A DNA stretch of 33,577 bases from Candidatus Zixiibacteriota bacterium. Its GTDB lineage: Bacteria; JAAXHH01. Both the position numbers and the translations under genes were made by a program. The notes below the pieces were generated by a model that was not told where the DNA came from, searched no databases, and saw only the letters and a list, made by a program, of their open reading frames with translations. How positions within the stretch are numbered: the stretch's first letter is position 1; every line of letters starts with the position of its first letter. Shown one piece after another: positions 1 to 8,851 of the stretch. The stretch spans positions 1 through 33,577 of the forward strand of contig VGJU01000014.1 in the NCBI GenBank assembly GCA_016867335.1, written 5' to 3'.

Positions 1-1
1 T

Positions 2-1108
2 GAAACCCTGCGTATCCCGTGGGGGCAGGATTTCAGGATGGACGGCGGCAACGCGCTTTTCGCCTACCGGGGAACATCGGGACCGGCCATACACATAGAC
101 AGCCAGATGAACTGTCGGTACAAATTGGGACTGATCACCTCAAACTCCCCAGACCCGGTTGTCCTGATCCGCCCCGAAAATCCCGGCCCCGACGATTTCG
201 TCGTCAATACGGCCAGTGTGTTCGACTTTTCCGCCATCGTTTCCGGTCATCTTGAAGGAACGAGTCTTGCACTGGACACTTCGTACGGTCCGATCGTCAA
301 CAGCACGTTTTTCGCGGAAGAGACCAACTCCATGAAAAGAGGGCTTTATGTGACCGACGCCGGTGGCACGGGGTATTCGTTTAGCAACAACACGGTGCGC
401 ATCCCGTACGGAAACCAGTATCACGCGCTAAAAAATTGCGTGGGGTTGCAACTTGGCGATCCTGGTTCGACAAAGATTTTGCACAACGTCGTCGAGGGAA
501 GCTATCACGCCCCGCGTGGCGCGCATTTCGACGAAAAACAAAAACGGTACATCACACTCGAAAACTATGTCGGTGAAGAGGCGATCGGGGCATTGATCCA
601 TGCCCAGCGCAACGTGCTCACGCTTTCCTTTTTTGGCCCCCGACAGCCGGGCTATGATGTGGTTTTCGAGACCGGCAGCCGTGACAATACTGTGTTTGTG
701 ATGACCCTGCCTAACGGGATCACGCATCGCTCCGAAGCACCCACCAATCGGATCGTACCTAACTGGCCTGTCGGCTTTGACGTGGAGACACCCTCGGATC
801 CTGCCTCGGGGGAGTGGACGATCAACCGGACGGCCATGACGGCGCAAATCATGATCGTCCAGCCTGGCGTGGTTACCTCCTACACCAAGGTGGACGCCGG
901 CGGCTCGCCACAAGGTCACCCCCACAACCTGAGTTTGGTGGATACGCTCCACGGACCGGAAAGACCGGCTCCTACCCCGCACCCGCGCATGGAGCAGACG
1001 TTTGAGGGCGGACTGGCGACCGGACAGTCATTTATGTTGGAACCGGGGGACGGCATTCAGTTGACCTATGCCACGGCCCCTTCATGGCGCTGGAAAGCGC
1101 TGAGATAA
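2..1108 (+). CDS. Right-handed beta-helix / pectate-lyase-like protein, 3' part (5' end outside window)
   Basis: The frame is open from the first bases of the window, so the start lies upstream; the first internal Met is at 38. About 369 codons are visible, ending in TAA. The sequence is rich in short beta-strand and turn stretches with Asn/Gly (for example NSTFFAEET and NNTVRIPYGN), as in parallel beta-helix proteins that bind or cleave polysaccharide. The opening residues (IPWGQDFRMDGG) resemble beta-helix proteins of the pectate-lyase superfamily. I see no catalytic residues I can name, so polysaccharide lyase, tail-spike-like or purely structural roles all remain possible. The signal peptide, if any, is off the window. 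A strong SD for the next gene lies 27 bp downstream. Confidence 0.6.
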   Translation, partial: ETLRIPWGQDFRMDGGNALFAYRGTSGPAIHIDSQMNCRYKLGLITSNSPDPVVLIRPENPGPDDFVVNTASVFDFSAIVSGHLEGTSLALDTSYGPIVNSTFFAEETNSMKRGLYVTDAGGTGYSFSNNTVRIPYGNQYHALKNCVGLQLGDPGSTKILHNVVEGSYHAPRGAHFDEKQKRYITLENYVGEEAIGALIHAQRNVLTLSFFGPRQPGYDVVFETGSRDNTVFVMTLPNGITHRSEAPTNRIVPNWPVGFDVETPSDPASGEWTINRTAMTAQIMIVQPGVVTSYTKVDAGGSPQGHPHNLSLVDTLHGPERPAPTPHPRMEQTFEGGLATGQSFMLEPGDGIQLTYATAPSWRWKALR

Positions 1109-1134
1109 TATCCCATATCGAAAGGAGAAGTTTT

Positions 1135-1560
1135 ATGAGTTCACCCCATGAAAGCGCCGACCTCATTCTAAAACTCTATGAATTACGCCGCGAGGATACC
1201 ATGCGCAAGGCGCGCGACTGGTTTACCGCCTTCAACCCCGACTCGCTCGACGACATACGGACGGCGGTGCAGGGCGAACATAGCGCGTACTACCGCATGG
1301 TCACGAGTTATTGGGACATGGCCGCATCGCTTGTAAACAACGGTGGAATCGATGAAAAAATGTTTACGGATGCCAACGGCGAACACATGGCCGTTTTTGC
1401 CAAAGTGGAACCGTTTGTAGCCGAGATCAGACAACATTGGAACATGCCGCAGTATTTGGTGCAGTTGGAACAGCTTATCCTGCGGCAACCCAACGCCAAA
1501 GAACGTCTGGCGCAACTACGGGAACGGCTCCGGGCGATGACGGCCCGAAGGTCTTCGTAG
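1135..1560 (+). CDS. Uncharacterised soluble alpha-helical protein (141 aa)
   Basis: I choose the ATG at 1135 because AAAGGAG lies 8 bp upstream; an earlier in-frame ATG at 1084 overlaps the previous gene and has no ribosome site. The protein is largely helical and charged, with no signal peptide or membrane segment and an Arg-rich C-terminus (RLAQLRERLRAMTARRSS). It resembles unnamed conserved proteins of environmental bacteria; I do not recognise a domain. Its stop codon directly abuts the ATG of the next, membrane-protein gene. The two are therefore probably co-translated and may act together at the membrane. Confidence 0.7.
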   Translation: MSSPHESADLILKLYELRREDTMRKARDWFTAFNPDSLDDIRTAVQGEHSAYYRMVTSYWDMAASLVNNGGIDEKMFTDANGEHMAVFAKVEPFVAEIRQHWNMPQYLVQLEQLILRQPNAKERLAQLRERLRAMTARRSS

Positions 1561-2079
1561 ATGCGCTTGTTGGTGGTAGTGTGGGGAATCGGCGGTATTA
1601 CAGCGGTGTTGGTCTATGCGATCTACCGACTGTCCTTGCAAACTATCGACGCGCTGACCATGCCGCTGGAGTGGTATCATCTGGCCCTGCTGGCGGCCAA
1701 CATAGCGTTTATGGCTTACTCGGAAGGCTACAAGGGATTCCAAAAAATGTTTGCGCCGCGCGTGGCCGCGCGCGCCCGGTATCTGTACGATCACGGCGAC
1801 ACCGTTTCGATGTTTTTTGCCCCCTTGTTCTGCGCCGGATATTTCCGCATCGTCCGGTCAAGACAGATCGCCATCTTTGCGCTGACCATCGGCATTACGG
1901 TGCTGGTGAACGCCGTACGGCAGATGCCGCAACCGTATCGCGGGATCGCCGACGCCGGCGTGGTAGTGGGGTTGACCTACGGTCTTGTCGTGGTCCTGAT
2001 TTTTACGATACGGGTTTTTACCGGGCGCGGCGTCATGCCGGATCCCGAAATTAACACTTTATCCGGAGACCGTTTATGA
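1561..2079 (+). CDS. Conserved inner-membrane protein, function unknown (172 aa)
   Basis: The ATG follows the preceding TAG with no gap and the end overlaps the next gene by 4 bp (ATGA), so it sits in a tightly packed operon. About four hydrophobic segments are visible: residues 1-20, roughly 38-55, 80-112 and 128-150. Between segments two and three is a conserved-looking cytoplasmic or periplasmic loop, EGYKGFQKMFAPRVAARA. The loop pattern is familiar from unnamed small membrane proteins in other bacteria, but I know of no function. There is no signal for a transporter fold or an enzyme active site. Confidence 0.75.
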   Translation: MRLLVVVWGIGGITAVLVYAIYRLSLQTIDALTMPLEWYHLALLAANIAFMAYSEGYKGFQKMFAPRVAARARYLYDHGDTVSMFFAPLFCAGYFRIVRSRQIAIFALTIGITVLVNAVRQMPQPYRGIADAGVVVGLTYGLVVVLIFTIRVFTGRGVMPDPEINTLSGDRL

Positions 2080-3026
2080 TTCGAGCAGGTTTTATCGGCG
2101 CCGGGTCGCGCGCCCAAGGCGCCCACTATCCGAACGTGCATCGACTGTCGGGCGTGGAAATGACGGCGGTGTGCGAAATCGACGAAGCCCGTCTCAAACA
2201 GGTGCAGGAGCGGTACGGGTTTCGGCATGTCTTTACCGACCATCAAAAGATGCTGGAGACCGTCGAACTGGACGTCATCTATTGCATCATGCACGAGCGA
2301 TGGCTGTTACGCCCCGCGCTCGACGTGCTCAACGCCGGCAAGCACATCTTGATGGAAAAACCACCCGGGGCAAATTCCGACGAAACCCGGCAACTACTCG
2401 AAGCGGCCGTCAAAAACGACGTTTACGCGATGGTCGCCTATCAACGCCGTTATACGGCGATCGTACAGGAGGCCATGCGCCGCGTGGCGGAAAAAGGCCC
2501 GGTTTCACTGGCTACGGCCACGTTCAACAAACAGATGCTGGGCGATTTTCAGACGTTTTCCACGACGCTGTGGGACGACGTCACGCATATCGTCGATCTG
2601 GTCCGGTTTATGTGTGGTGGCGAACCGGTCGAGGTGACGCGCTACCGGGACGCGCTTGGCTCTTCTCACTGGAACTGTTATACGGCGCTGATCCGTTTTG
2701 ACAACGGGGCGACGGGCGTAGTGTTTGGCAACCGGGCTTCCGGCGGGCGTGTGTTGCGCGCCGAACTGCACGGAGTGGGGGTCGGGTGTTACATGAAACT
2801 CCCCGAAGAAATCGAAATCCACGAGGACAACCGCAAAGAGACGCTTGGCGGATGGGAACCCGGTGGGGCTCTCCAGACTGATACGGACCGCTACGAGGGC
2901 GTGTTGACCATGCACGAACATTTTATCGACTGCGTAGTCAACCGCCGCACGCCGTCGAGCGATCTGCGCGACGTAATCCATACGATCCGACTGGTAGACT
3001 GGATCGAAAACGGGCGTCCGGACTAA
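2076..3026 (+). CDS. Gfo/Idh/MocA-family NAD(P)-dependent oxidoreductase
   Basis: The 316-aa length is normal for the family. An N-terminal Rossmann motif (GAGSRAQGAHYP, residues 6-17) binds the nicotinamide cofactor, and the family's EKP motif appears as MEKPPG near residue 93-98. The C-terminal half is the mixed alpha/beta substrate and dimerisation domain. Such enzymes oxidise or reduce sugars, inositols and related polyols; the substrate cannot be told from sequence. The start ATG overlaps the stop of the upstream membrane-protein gene, which suggests translational coupling. The catalytic Lys of EKP is present, so the enzyme looks active. Confidence 0.9.
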   Translation: MIRAGFIGAGSRAQGAHYPNVHRLSGVEMTAVCEIDEARLKQVQERYGFRHVFTDHQKMLETVELDVIYCIMHERWLLRPALDVLNAGKHILMEKPPGANSDETRQLLEAAVKNDVYAMVAYQRRYTAIVQEAMRRVAEKGPVSLATATFNKQMLGDFQTFSTTLWDDVTHIVDLVRFMCGGEPVEVTRYRDALGSSHWNCYTALIRFDNGATGVVFGNRASGGRVLRAELHGVGVGCYMKLPEEIEIHEDNRKETLGGWEPGGALQTDTDRYEGVLTMHEHFIDCVVNRRTPSSDLRDVIHTIRLVDWIENGRPD

Positions 3027-3036
3027 AACGCCGGTC

Positions 3037-3489
3037 ATGCAACGGCTCAACTTTCCAGCGTACGACTTCGACACGGGGGTGGACGAGCAGGGCGCTCCTG
3101 TGATTTTCGACACCGTGCGCCGTAAATACGTGCGGTTGACGCCCGAAGAGTGGGTACGTCAGCATCTGCTTCGTTATTTGGTCGAAGGTCGTGGGTTTCC
3201 TTCCGGGCTTGCGGCGGTGGAGACCGGTTTTTTTTATGGCGGATCACCGGTCCGGGCCGATCTCATCCTCCACGACCGCACCGGCAAACCCATCCTCATG
3301 GCCGAGTGCAAAGCGCCGGACATCAAGATCACGCAGACTGTGTTCGAGCAACTGGCCCGTTACAACACGGTGGTCGGCGCCCGCTATCTCGTGGCGACAA
3401 ACGGAGTGACCCATTTCTGTTGTCTGCGTCCCCCGGATACCGGAGGATACGTGTTTCTCCACGAACTGCCCATCTACTCGGAGGTATGA
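3037..3489 (+). CDS. Stand-alone HSDR_N-type PD-(D/E)XK nuclease-like protein
   Basis: This is a 150-aa protein resembling the N-terminal nuclease domain of type I restriction R subunits (HSDR_N / HSDR_N_2). The catalytic pattern is visible: RADLIL (Asp near residue 76) followed by LMAECKAP (Glu-Xaa-Lys near residues 90-92), then the QLARY motif typical of this family. No helicase, methylase or specificity subunit is nearby. In Bacteroidota and relatives such short proteins are common outside restriction loci and their role is unknown. The SD before ATG 3037 is weak. It lies 10 bp after the oxidoreductase gene and just before the cyclase gene. Confidence 0.85.
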   Translation: MQRLNFPAYDFDTGVDEQGAPVIFDTVRRKYVRLTPEEWVRQHLLRYLVEGRGFPSGLAAVETGFFYGGSPVRADLILHDRTGKPILMAECKAPDIKITQTVFEQLARYNTVVGARYLVATNGVTHFCCLRPPDTGGYVFLHELPIYSEV

Positions 3490-3490
3490 C

Positions 3491-4477
3491 ATGAACACCC
3501 TGCGTATACTGATCGCGGCGGTCGTCCTGGTGTTGATTGTTTCTCAGACACCCGCGCAGACACGAGAAAAAGGACCGTGGTGGCCGCACCCGATATGGGG
3601 AAAAGACGATCAGGCCGGCGGCTCCAACTGGATCACCCCGGAAAAGGTGGTGGCGGCGCTCAAATGGGTCAAAACCGGCAAAATCTACGAAGTCGGTCAT
3701 CTGTATAGCCGCGACATGCCGCTATTCGGATCACGCACGTATTCTATGTTTATACCGTCCAGCCCGTCGGGCGGCCCGATGGGAGGCAACGGACTGATTT
3801 ATCACGATGACTTTCTTGTCGCCGAAATCGGTCAGGTAGGCACACAATTTGACGGGCCGGGACATATCGGCACGCATATAAAAATGGCCGACGGAACCGA
3901 AAAAGGGGTATTTTACAACGGCTACACGCTCGATGAAATGAAAAGCCCGTACGGCCTGCTCAAACTCGGCATCGAAAACGTCAACCCCATCGTCACGCGG
4001 GGGATACTCATCGACATTGCCGGGTACAAGGGCGTAGAGGCCCTGCCGTACAGCTACGAAGTCACGGTAGCGGATGTGCAGGGGGCGCTCAAAAAACAAG
4101 GGATCGCCGAACCCTCCATCCAACCGGGCGACGCCCTGTTTTTCCGGTACGGATGGGCCAAATACTGGAACGATACGGCCAAATACAATACCAACCCGCC
4201 GGGTATCGGCGTCGCCGTAGCCAAATGGGTGGTGGATCGCAAAGCCTCTATGATCGGGTCGGATCAGTGGTGCTCCGAAGTGGTTCCGAATCCGGACGCC
4301 AACCTTGCCTTTCCGGTGCATCAGGAACTCATTACCAAAAACGGCATTTGGAATTTGGAAAATATGACGTTTGAAGATCTGGCGCGCGACGGGGCGTACG
4401 AGTTTTTGTTTATTTTTACGCCGATCCGGTTTCAGGGGGGTACGGGTTCTCCGGCGCGACCGATAGCCATCAGATAA
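3491..4477 (+). CDS. Exported cyclase-family (kynurenine-formamidase-like) hydrolase
   Basis: This is a 328-aa member of the cyclase family (PF04199), the metal-dependent hydrolases that include KynB arylformamidase and isatin hydrolase. A signal peptide is clear: hydrophobic residues 7-21, with likely cleavage near Ala-Gln 23-24. The metal site region reads QFDGPGHIGTH (around residues 119-129), matching the larger 'cyclase' subgroup. The Asp that follows HxGTH in classical KynB is Lys here. PGDALFFRYGW further on is also typical. Only 1 bp separates it from the nuclease-like gene; GAGG precedes the ATG. The substrate is unknown, and export argues against a tryptophan-degradation role in the cytoplasm. 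Confidence 0.85.
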   Translation: MNTLRILIAAVVLVLIVSQTPAQTREKGPWWPHPIWGKDDQAGGSNWITPEKVVAALKWVKTGKIYEVGHLYSRDMPLFGSRTYSMFIPSSPSGGPMGGNGLIYHDDFLVAEIGQVGTQFDGPGHIGTHIKMADGTEKGVFYNGYTLDEMKSPYGLLKLGIENVNPIVTRGILIDIAGYKGVEALPYSYEVTVADVQGALKKQGIAEPSIQPGDALFFRYGWAKYWNDTAKYNTNPPGIGVAVAKWVVDRKASMIGSDQWCSEVVPNPDANLAFPVHQELITKNGIWNLENMTFEDLARDGAYEFLFIFTPIRFQGGTGSPARPIAIR

Positions 4478-4487
4478 GGAGACGACC

Positions 4488-5261
4488 ATGCCCGAATTTA
4501 TCGGAAAGACCGTGATCGTAACGGGAGGCGCAAAGGGGATCGGTCAGGCGATCTGCGAGGCGTTTGTCCGCGAAGGCGCGGACGTGTTGTGCGCGGATAG
4601 GGACGATGCGGCGGGCAAGGCGCTGTTTGCCCGTGTCGGCGTGCGGTATCATCATGCCGACGTGTCGGACGCCGCCGGATGTCGGAGCGTCGTAGATGCG
4701 GCGGTCGCGGCCTTCGGCGGGGTGGACGTGCTGTGTAACAACGTGGGGATACAACCGACAAGCAGTTATCTGCCTGCGCATGAACTCCCTGAAGAGATGT
4801 GGGACCGGATTGTGGACGTCAATCTGAAAAGCTATTTTCTCATGACCAAATACTGTATTCCGGAGATGAAAAAACGTGGGGGGGGCGTTATCGTCAACAC
4901 GGCGAGCGTGCAGGGGCTTCAGTCGATGAAGGGTGTATCGGCGTATGCCGCGAGCAAGGGGGGGGTGTTGTCACTGACACGCCAGCTTGCGCTCGAATAT
5001 GCGCAGGACAACATCCGCGTGCTGGCAGTCAACCCCGGTACCATCGATACACCGATGGTGCAGGAGGCGCTTGACGCCATCGGGGGGGATCAGGAGGCGG
5101 CACTGCGCCAGATGGCGTCCGTCCATCCGATGGGGCGTATCGGAAAACCATCCGAAATCGCCGATGTGGTAATGTTTTTGGCCAGTCCGAAGGCGTCGTT
5201 TATGACGGGTGAATACGTCTGTGTGGACGGCGGGATGATGGCGATCGGTGCGTGGGCGTAG
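4488..5261 (+). CDS. Short-chain dehydrogenase/reductase (classical SDR)
   Basis: The 257-aa length is normal for a classical SDR. The cofactor motif GGAKGIG sits at residues 12-18, NNVG marks the central strand, and the catalytic YxxxK is Tyr153-Lys157 (YAASK) with the partner Ser in NTASVQG. The C-terminal 'NPGTIDTPM' and 'SFMTGEYVCVDGG' segments are characteristic of family members acting on sugars, sugar alcohols or acyl substrates. AAGGAG precedes the ATG, 10 bp after the cyclase gene, so the two may be co-transcribed. The precise substrate is not inferable. Confidence 0.92.
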   Translation: MPEFIGKTVIVTGGAKGIGQAICEAFVREGADVLCADRDDAAGKALFARVGVRYHHADVSDAAGCRSVVDAAVAAFGGVDVLCNNVGIQPTSSYLPAHELPEEMWDRIVDVNLKSYFLMTKYCIPEMKKRGGGVIVNTASVQGLQSMKGVSAYAASKGGVLSLTRQLALEYAQDNIRVLAVNPGTIDTPMVQEALDAIGGDQEAALRQMASVHPMGRIGKPSEIADVVMFLASPKASFMTGEYVCVDGGMMAIGAWA

Positions 5262-5388
5262 GGAGGGATAAATTGCTGTCAACGTGCTGAATCCCGTGAA
5301 TAAGCCGGACCGGCGATTGTATACTGATAAAGGGTATGTCGGAGGATTTGCGCGAACGGGGTTACTGGACCGGAGGGTGTAGAGACCT

Positions 5389-6159
5389 ATGAAGCTACGG
5401 GTATACGCCGTGATCGTCGTAGGACTGCTGGGGAGTGGGCCTCTCTTTGCACAGCCTGCTCGGACACCGGAGTCTCCGGTGGAAAGCTGGAAAAAAACCG
5501 ATCTGCGCATGAACGACAACTGTTCGGCGTGTCACCAGCGGCTGGGCGAACCGCTTGCCATGCAGGTAAGCCAGTGGCAAGGGAGCGTTCATGCACAAAA
5601 GGGCGTATTTTGCGATTCCTGTCACGGCGGCGATCCGACCAGCACGGTGCTGACCGTTGCCATGGGCGAGCAAAACGGCTTTATGGAGGCCCCCCAACCT
5701 CCGGCGGTGCCCGACGACTGCGGCCGATGCCACGAGGATGCGCTCGCCAGCTTTAAAGAAAGCGCACACGGCGAACTGTTCGAATCCAACGACTACGAAC
5801 CCAGTTGCGTAACCTGTCACAACAGCCACGATGTAAAAGCGGTTTCGTTCGACATGGTAGCCATGACGGCTTCATGTGGGGAGTGTCACGAACAGAACTA
5901 TATCGACGAGGTACGCAACCCGCTTGCGGAAACCGATCGGCGTATGGAGCGTTTGCGCGCACAGATCGCCTCCCTTCCGGCGTCCAATCCCAACGCCGCC
6001 TATCTGCACAGGCGTCTGGACAAAGCGTCCGAAGCGTTTAGCCGTCTGGCCCATTTTCTAAATGCCAACACAATCACGACCCAACGCCAGACACTCGACC
6101 GAGAACTGACCTATCTCGAATTTATGGTCGCGTTTGACGATACCAAGACGTCCGACTGA
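5389..6159 (+). CDS. Exported pentaheme c-type cytochrome
   Basis: This 256-aa protein has a signal peptide (residues 1-21, ending LFAQ) and five CXXCH haem-binding motifs, starting at residues 45, 75, 111, 140 and 163. Extra His residues at 68, 127 and 147 could be distal ligands. The haem domain is followed by a Cys-free helical tail (about 170-250). It has no membrane anchor beyond the signal and no NapC/NirT-type TM, so it is probably a soluble periplasmic electron carrier of the c3/c7/c554-like sort. No oxidoreductase partner or cytochrome maturation gene is nearby, so its donor and acceptor are unknown. The 127-bp upstream gap suggests its own transcription start. Confidence 0.9.
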   Translation: MKLRVYAVIVVGLLGSGPLFAQPARTPESPVESWKKTDLRMNDNCSACHQRLGEPLAMQVSQWQGSVHAQKGVFCDSCHGGDPTSTVLTVAMGEQNGFMEAPQPPAVPDDCGRCHEDALASFKESAHGELFESNDYEPSCVTCHNSHDVKAVSFDMVAMTASCGECHEQNYIDEVRNPLAETDRRMERLRAQIASLPASNPNAAYLHRRLDKASEAFSRLAHFLNANTITTQRQTLDRELTYLEFMVAFDDTKTSD

Positions 6160-6230
6160 CCGGCGTTGCGACTTTTCTGTTGACTTTTTATACCTCGGCC
6201 CCTATTTTTAAGCCTCTGTATGCCTCACCC

Positions 6231-6303
<73 letters not shown>

Positions 6304-6361
6304 TTCTTCGATCCCACATTTCGAACATCAGCCGTCCAGGACTCATGGCATTTTTCATACC

Positions 6362-6388
6362 GAAAGAGCGCCCCCGGACGGGCTTTTT
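6362..6388 (+). terminator. Likely intrinsic terminator downstream of tRNA-Phe
   Basis: A short GC stem (GCCC/GGGC around CCGGAC) is preceded by an A-rich stretch and followed by TTTTT and further T-rich sequence. It sits about 60 bp after the tRNA and before the ABC gene cluster, where a transcript end is expected. The stem is short. Confidence 0.5.
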
Positions 6389-6483
6389 CGTTTTTCCGTA
6401 TCCGGTTGCCGAAATGCTGCAGGATACAACCGGACCATCATATCCCCAAACCGCCAATATTCTCTCCCACGTCACAAAATTAC

Positions 6484-6511
6484 TTGATATTTGTTAGTAT
6501 ATTGATATTGT
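6484..6511 (+). promoter_or_regulatory. AT-rich putative promoter of the exporter cluster
   Basis: The 300-bp stretch between tRNA-Phe and the first ABC gene has no gene besides the terminator. It holds a markedly AT-rich block around 6475-6512. A TTGATA hexamer at 6484 and TATTGT at 6506 are 16 bp apart; TATATT at 6498 is an alternative -10. This is a visual match only. Confidence 0.35.
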
Positions 6512-6616
6512 TTTGAAGTGCATCCTTTTCGGTGTCTGTAGAGCGTATGCCCACAGGGAGTTGTTTTCTCCGTCGCCCCGTGCGACGCCCCCGCACCTTT
6601 TAACGCGGAGACCGTG

Positions 6617-8851
6617 ATGATCGCTCTGCTCGACCCGGTTCCGGAGCCGCTTCGAAAAAAAATTGAAACCGTACGTCCGGCGGACGAAGAGGAACTCATC
6701 CGCGTATATGGCGACATGGACGATCGTCTCCGGTTTGGCAGCCGATGGGTGGTAGTGACCGGGCGGCGAGTGCTGGTCGTCCCTACCGACGGTCTCGACG
6801 GCGTGGTGGACATCCCCTTCGAGGAGATGATCGGCGCGCGGACCGAAACGCTGATCGGCGGTGGTCGGCTGGAAATCGAACGTAAAGACGCGCCTACCGT
6901 ATCGGTGGCGTACTCGAACTCCGAAGCCGCCAAATTTTCCGAGGTGACGCGCGGCATCGAGCAACTCCGCAAAACCGAACCGTTTCTTGTCAACATCTAC
7001 CGCGACAAAACGCGGTGTGACCGCTGCAACCGTCTGCTTCCCGAAAAAAACGGACGCTGTCCGGCCTGTGTGCGCCGTCTGGCGACGCTCAAACGCATCT
7101 CCGAATATCTTGGCCCTTACAAGGGCCGAGCCATTCTGTTAGCTGTCATCTCGGTCCTGACAACGCTCGCCGAACTACTCCCGCCGCTGCTCACCCTGCG
7201 AATCGTGGACGACGCTCTCGCGCCGACAGATGCGGGAGCGCGGGATACGGCAGCGCGGCTGTCGCTGCTCGGATGGCTCGTACTCGGTCTGTTCGGTCTC
7301 CACTTTTTGTCGGCCTTTGGCGCATGGGCACGGGGGTGGATCGTAAGTTGGCTGGCTGCGCGTGTCACCGCCGACATACGCAGTCAGTTGTATCGTCAAC
7401 TCGAACTGCTGTCGCTTCAGTTTTACGACAACCGCCAGATCGGCTCCATCATGTCGCGTGTCACCCGCGACGCGGGTATGCTTCAGGATTTTCTCGTGGA
7501 CGGCCTGCCGTATTTTTTTGTCAACAGTCTGTTGATCGTAGGTATCATCGGGTTTTTGCTGACCATGAGTTGGTCGCTCACGCTTTTTGTCTTGGTCCCC
7601 GTGCCGATCCTGATCGCATGGGGTGCCTTTTTCTGGAAACGGATGCGTCGGTATTTCAACAAATGGTGGGTGTACTGGGCATTGCTTACCGCGGGTGTCA
7701 ACGAGGCCATAACCGGTATCCGGGTCGTCAAAGCCTGTGCACAGGAACATCGTGAAATCGAGGAGTTCGAACGCCGCAACCGTGCCACGCAGGCGGTGGG
7801 CGTAGATACGGACCGGCACTGGTCTCTCTTTCACGGAACCGTTGCCTTCGTCACCGGCATAGGCGTCATCATCGTATGGCTGCTCGGCGGGTTTCAGGTG
7901 ATCGACGGCAGTCTTACGCTCGGCACACTGTTGGCGTTCTACAGCTATATCTGGCTGATTTACGGACCACTTCAGTGGTTTGGGCAACTCAACACATGGA
8001 TGACCCGCGCTTTTGCCGGCGCGGAACGTATCTTCGAAGTGCTCGATACCGCCCCAGAGGCGTACGAAGACCCCAACGCGACCCCCATGCCCGACATGAA
8101 AGGTCGTATCACCTTTCGGAAAGTGAGTTTCGGATATGACAAAAGCAAACCCGTCCTCCATGACCTCGACTTGGATGTGCAAGCGGGCGAAATGGTCGGT
8201 CTGGTGGGCAAGTCCGGGGTGGGCAAAACGACGACGGTCAACCTCGTGAGTCGGTTTTACGACGTGGATCACGGGAGCATCGAAATAGACGGTGTCGACA
8301 TTCGAAAAATAAAACTCGAAGACCTGCGCAGACAGATCGGTATCGTGCTTCAGGAGCCGTTCCTGTTTAGCGGCACGATCGCGGAAAACATCCGCTACGG
8401 TCGTCCGGGTGCGACCTTTGAAGAGGTTGTGGCGGCGGCGCGGGCCGCCAACGCGCACACGTTTATCCTGCTCAAACCCGACGGCTACGACACCCACATC
8501 GGCGAGCGGGGTAGCGGGCTATCCGGCGGCGAAAAACAACGGTTGTCGCTGGCGCGTGTCATCCTGCACAACCCCAAAATACTCATCCTCGACGAGGCCA
8601 CTTCGTCGGTGGACGTGCAGACCGAAAAACAAATACAGGAAGCCATCGGGCGGGTTGCCAGTGAACGCACCACCGTCGCTATTGCACATCGGCTGTCCAC
8701 GCTTCGCAACGCGCACCGCCTTGTAGTACTCGAAGGCGGACGCATTGTGGAGATCGGAACACACCAAGAGCTTATGGACAAACGCGGAGCGTTTTACAAT
8801 CTGGTTCAGCTTCAGCAGGAAGTGGCGTCGATCATCGAGGTGAAAGAGTGA
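6617..8851 (+). CDS. ABC exporter half-transporter with PH-like and zinc-ribbon N-terminus (DUF1854-linked), copy 1
   Basis: This is a 744-aa fused permease-ATPase. The ATG at 6617 fits the GGAG SD better than the GTG at 6614. Domain order: a beta-rich PH-like N-terminal domain (about 1-120), a zinc ribbon with two CxxC knuckles (CDRCNRLLPE...CPAC, about 134-152), a six-helix ABC exporter membrane domain (about 170-460) and the nucleotide-binding domain. Walker A GKSGVGKTT lies near 531, the signature LSGGEKQR near 634, Walker B ILILDEATSS near 655 and the H-loop AHRL near 690. All ATPase residues, including the Walker B Glu, are intact. The end overlaps the next, paralogous gene by 4 bp (GTGA), so a heterodimer is likely. 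I recall the nearest annotated group being called 'cyanophycin metabolism-associated ABC transporter'. The substrate is unknown. Confidence 0.93.
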   Translation: MIALLDPVPEPLRKKIETVRPADEEELIRVYGDMDDRLRFGSRWVVVTGRRVLVVPTDGLDGVVDIPFEEMIGARTETLIGGGRLEIERKDAPTVSVAYSNSEAAKFSEVTRGIEQLRKTEPFLVNIYRDKTRCDRCNRLLPEKNGRCPACVRRLATLKRISEYLGPYKGRAILLAVISVLTTLAELLPPLLTLRIVDDALAPTDAGARDTAARLSLLGWLVLGLFGLHFLSAFGAWARGWIVSWLAARVTADIRSQLYRQLELLSLQFYDNRQIGSIMSRVTRDAGMLQDFLVDGLPYFFVNSLLIVGIIGFLLTMSWSLTLFVLVPVPILIAWGAFFWKRMRRYFNKWWVYWALLTAGVNEAITGIRVVKACAQEHREIEEFERRNRATQAVGVDTDRHWSLFHGTVAFVTGIGVIIVWLLGGFQVIDGSLTLGTLLAFYSYIWLIYGPLQWFGQLNTWMTRAFAGAERIFEVLDTAPEAYEDPNATPMPDMKGRITFRKVSFGYDKSKPVLHDLDLDVQAGEMVGLVGKSGVGKTTTVNLVSRFYDVDHGSIEIDGVDIRKIKLEDLRRQIGIVLQEPFLFSGTIAENIRYGRPGATFEEVVAAARAANAHTFILLKPDGYDTHIGERGSGLSGGEKQRLSLARVILHNPKILILDEATSSVDVQTEKQIQEAIGRVASERTTVAIAHRLSTLRNAHRLVVLEGGRIVEIGTHQELMDKRGAFYNLVQLQQEVASIIEVKE

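Noticed and set aside
7175-8497. 440-codon open frame on the minus strand
   Set aside because: It lies fully antisense to the first ABC exporter, whose motifs are complete. The peptide is rich in His/Arg/Gln with no domain, typical of a shadow in GC-rich DNA.
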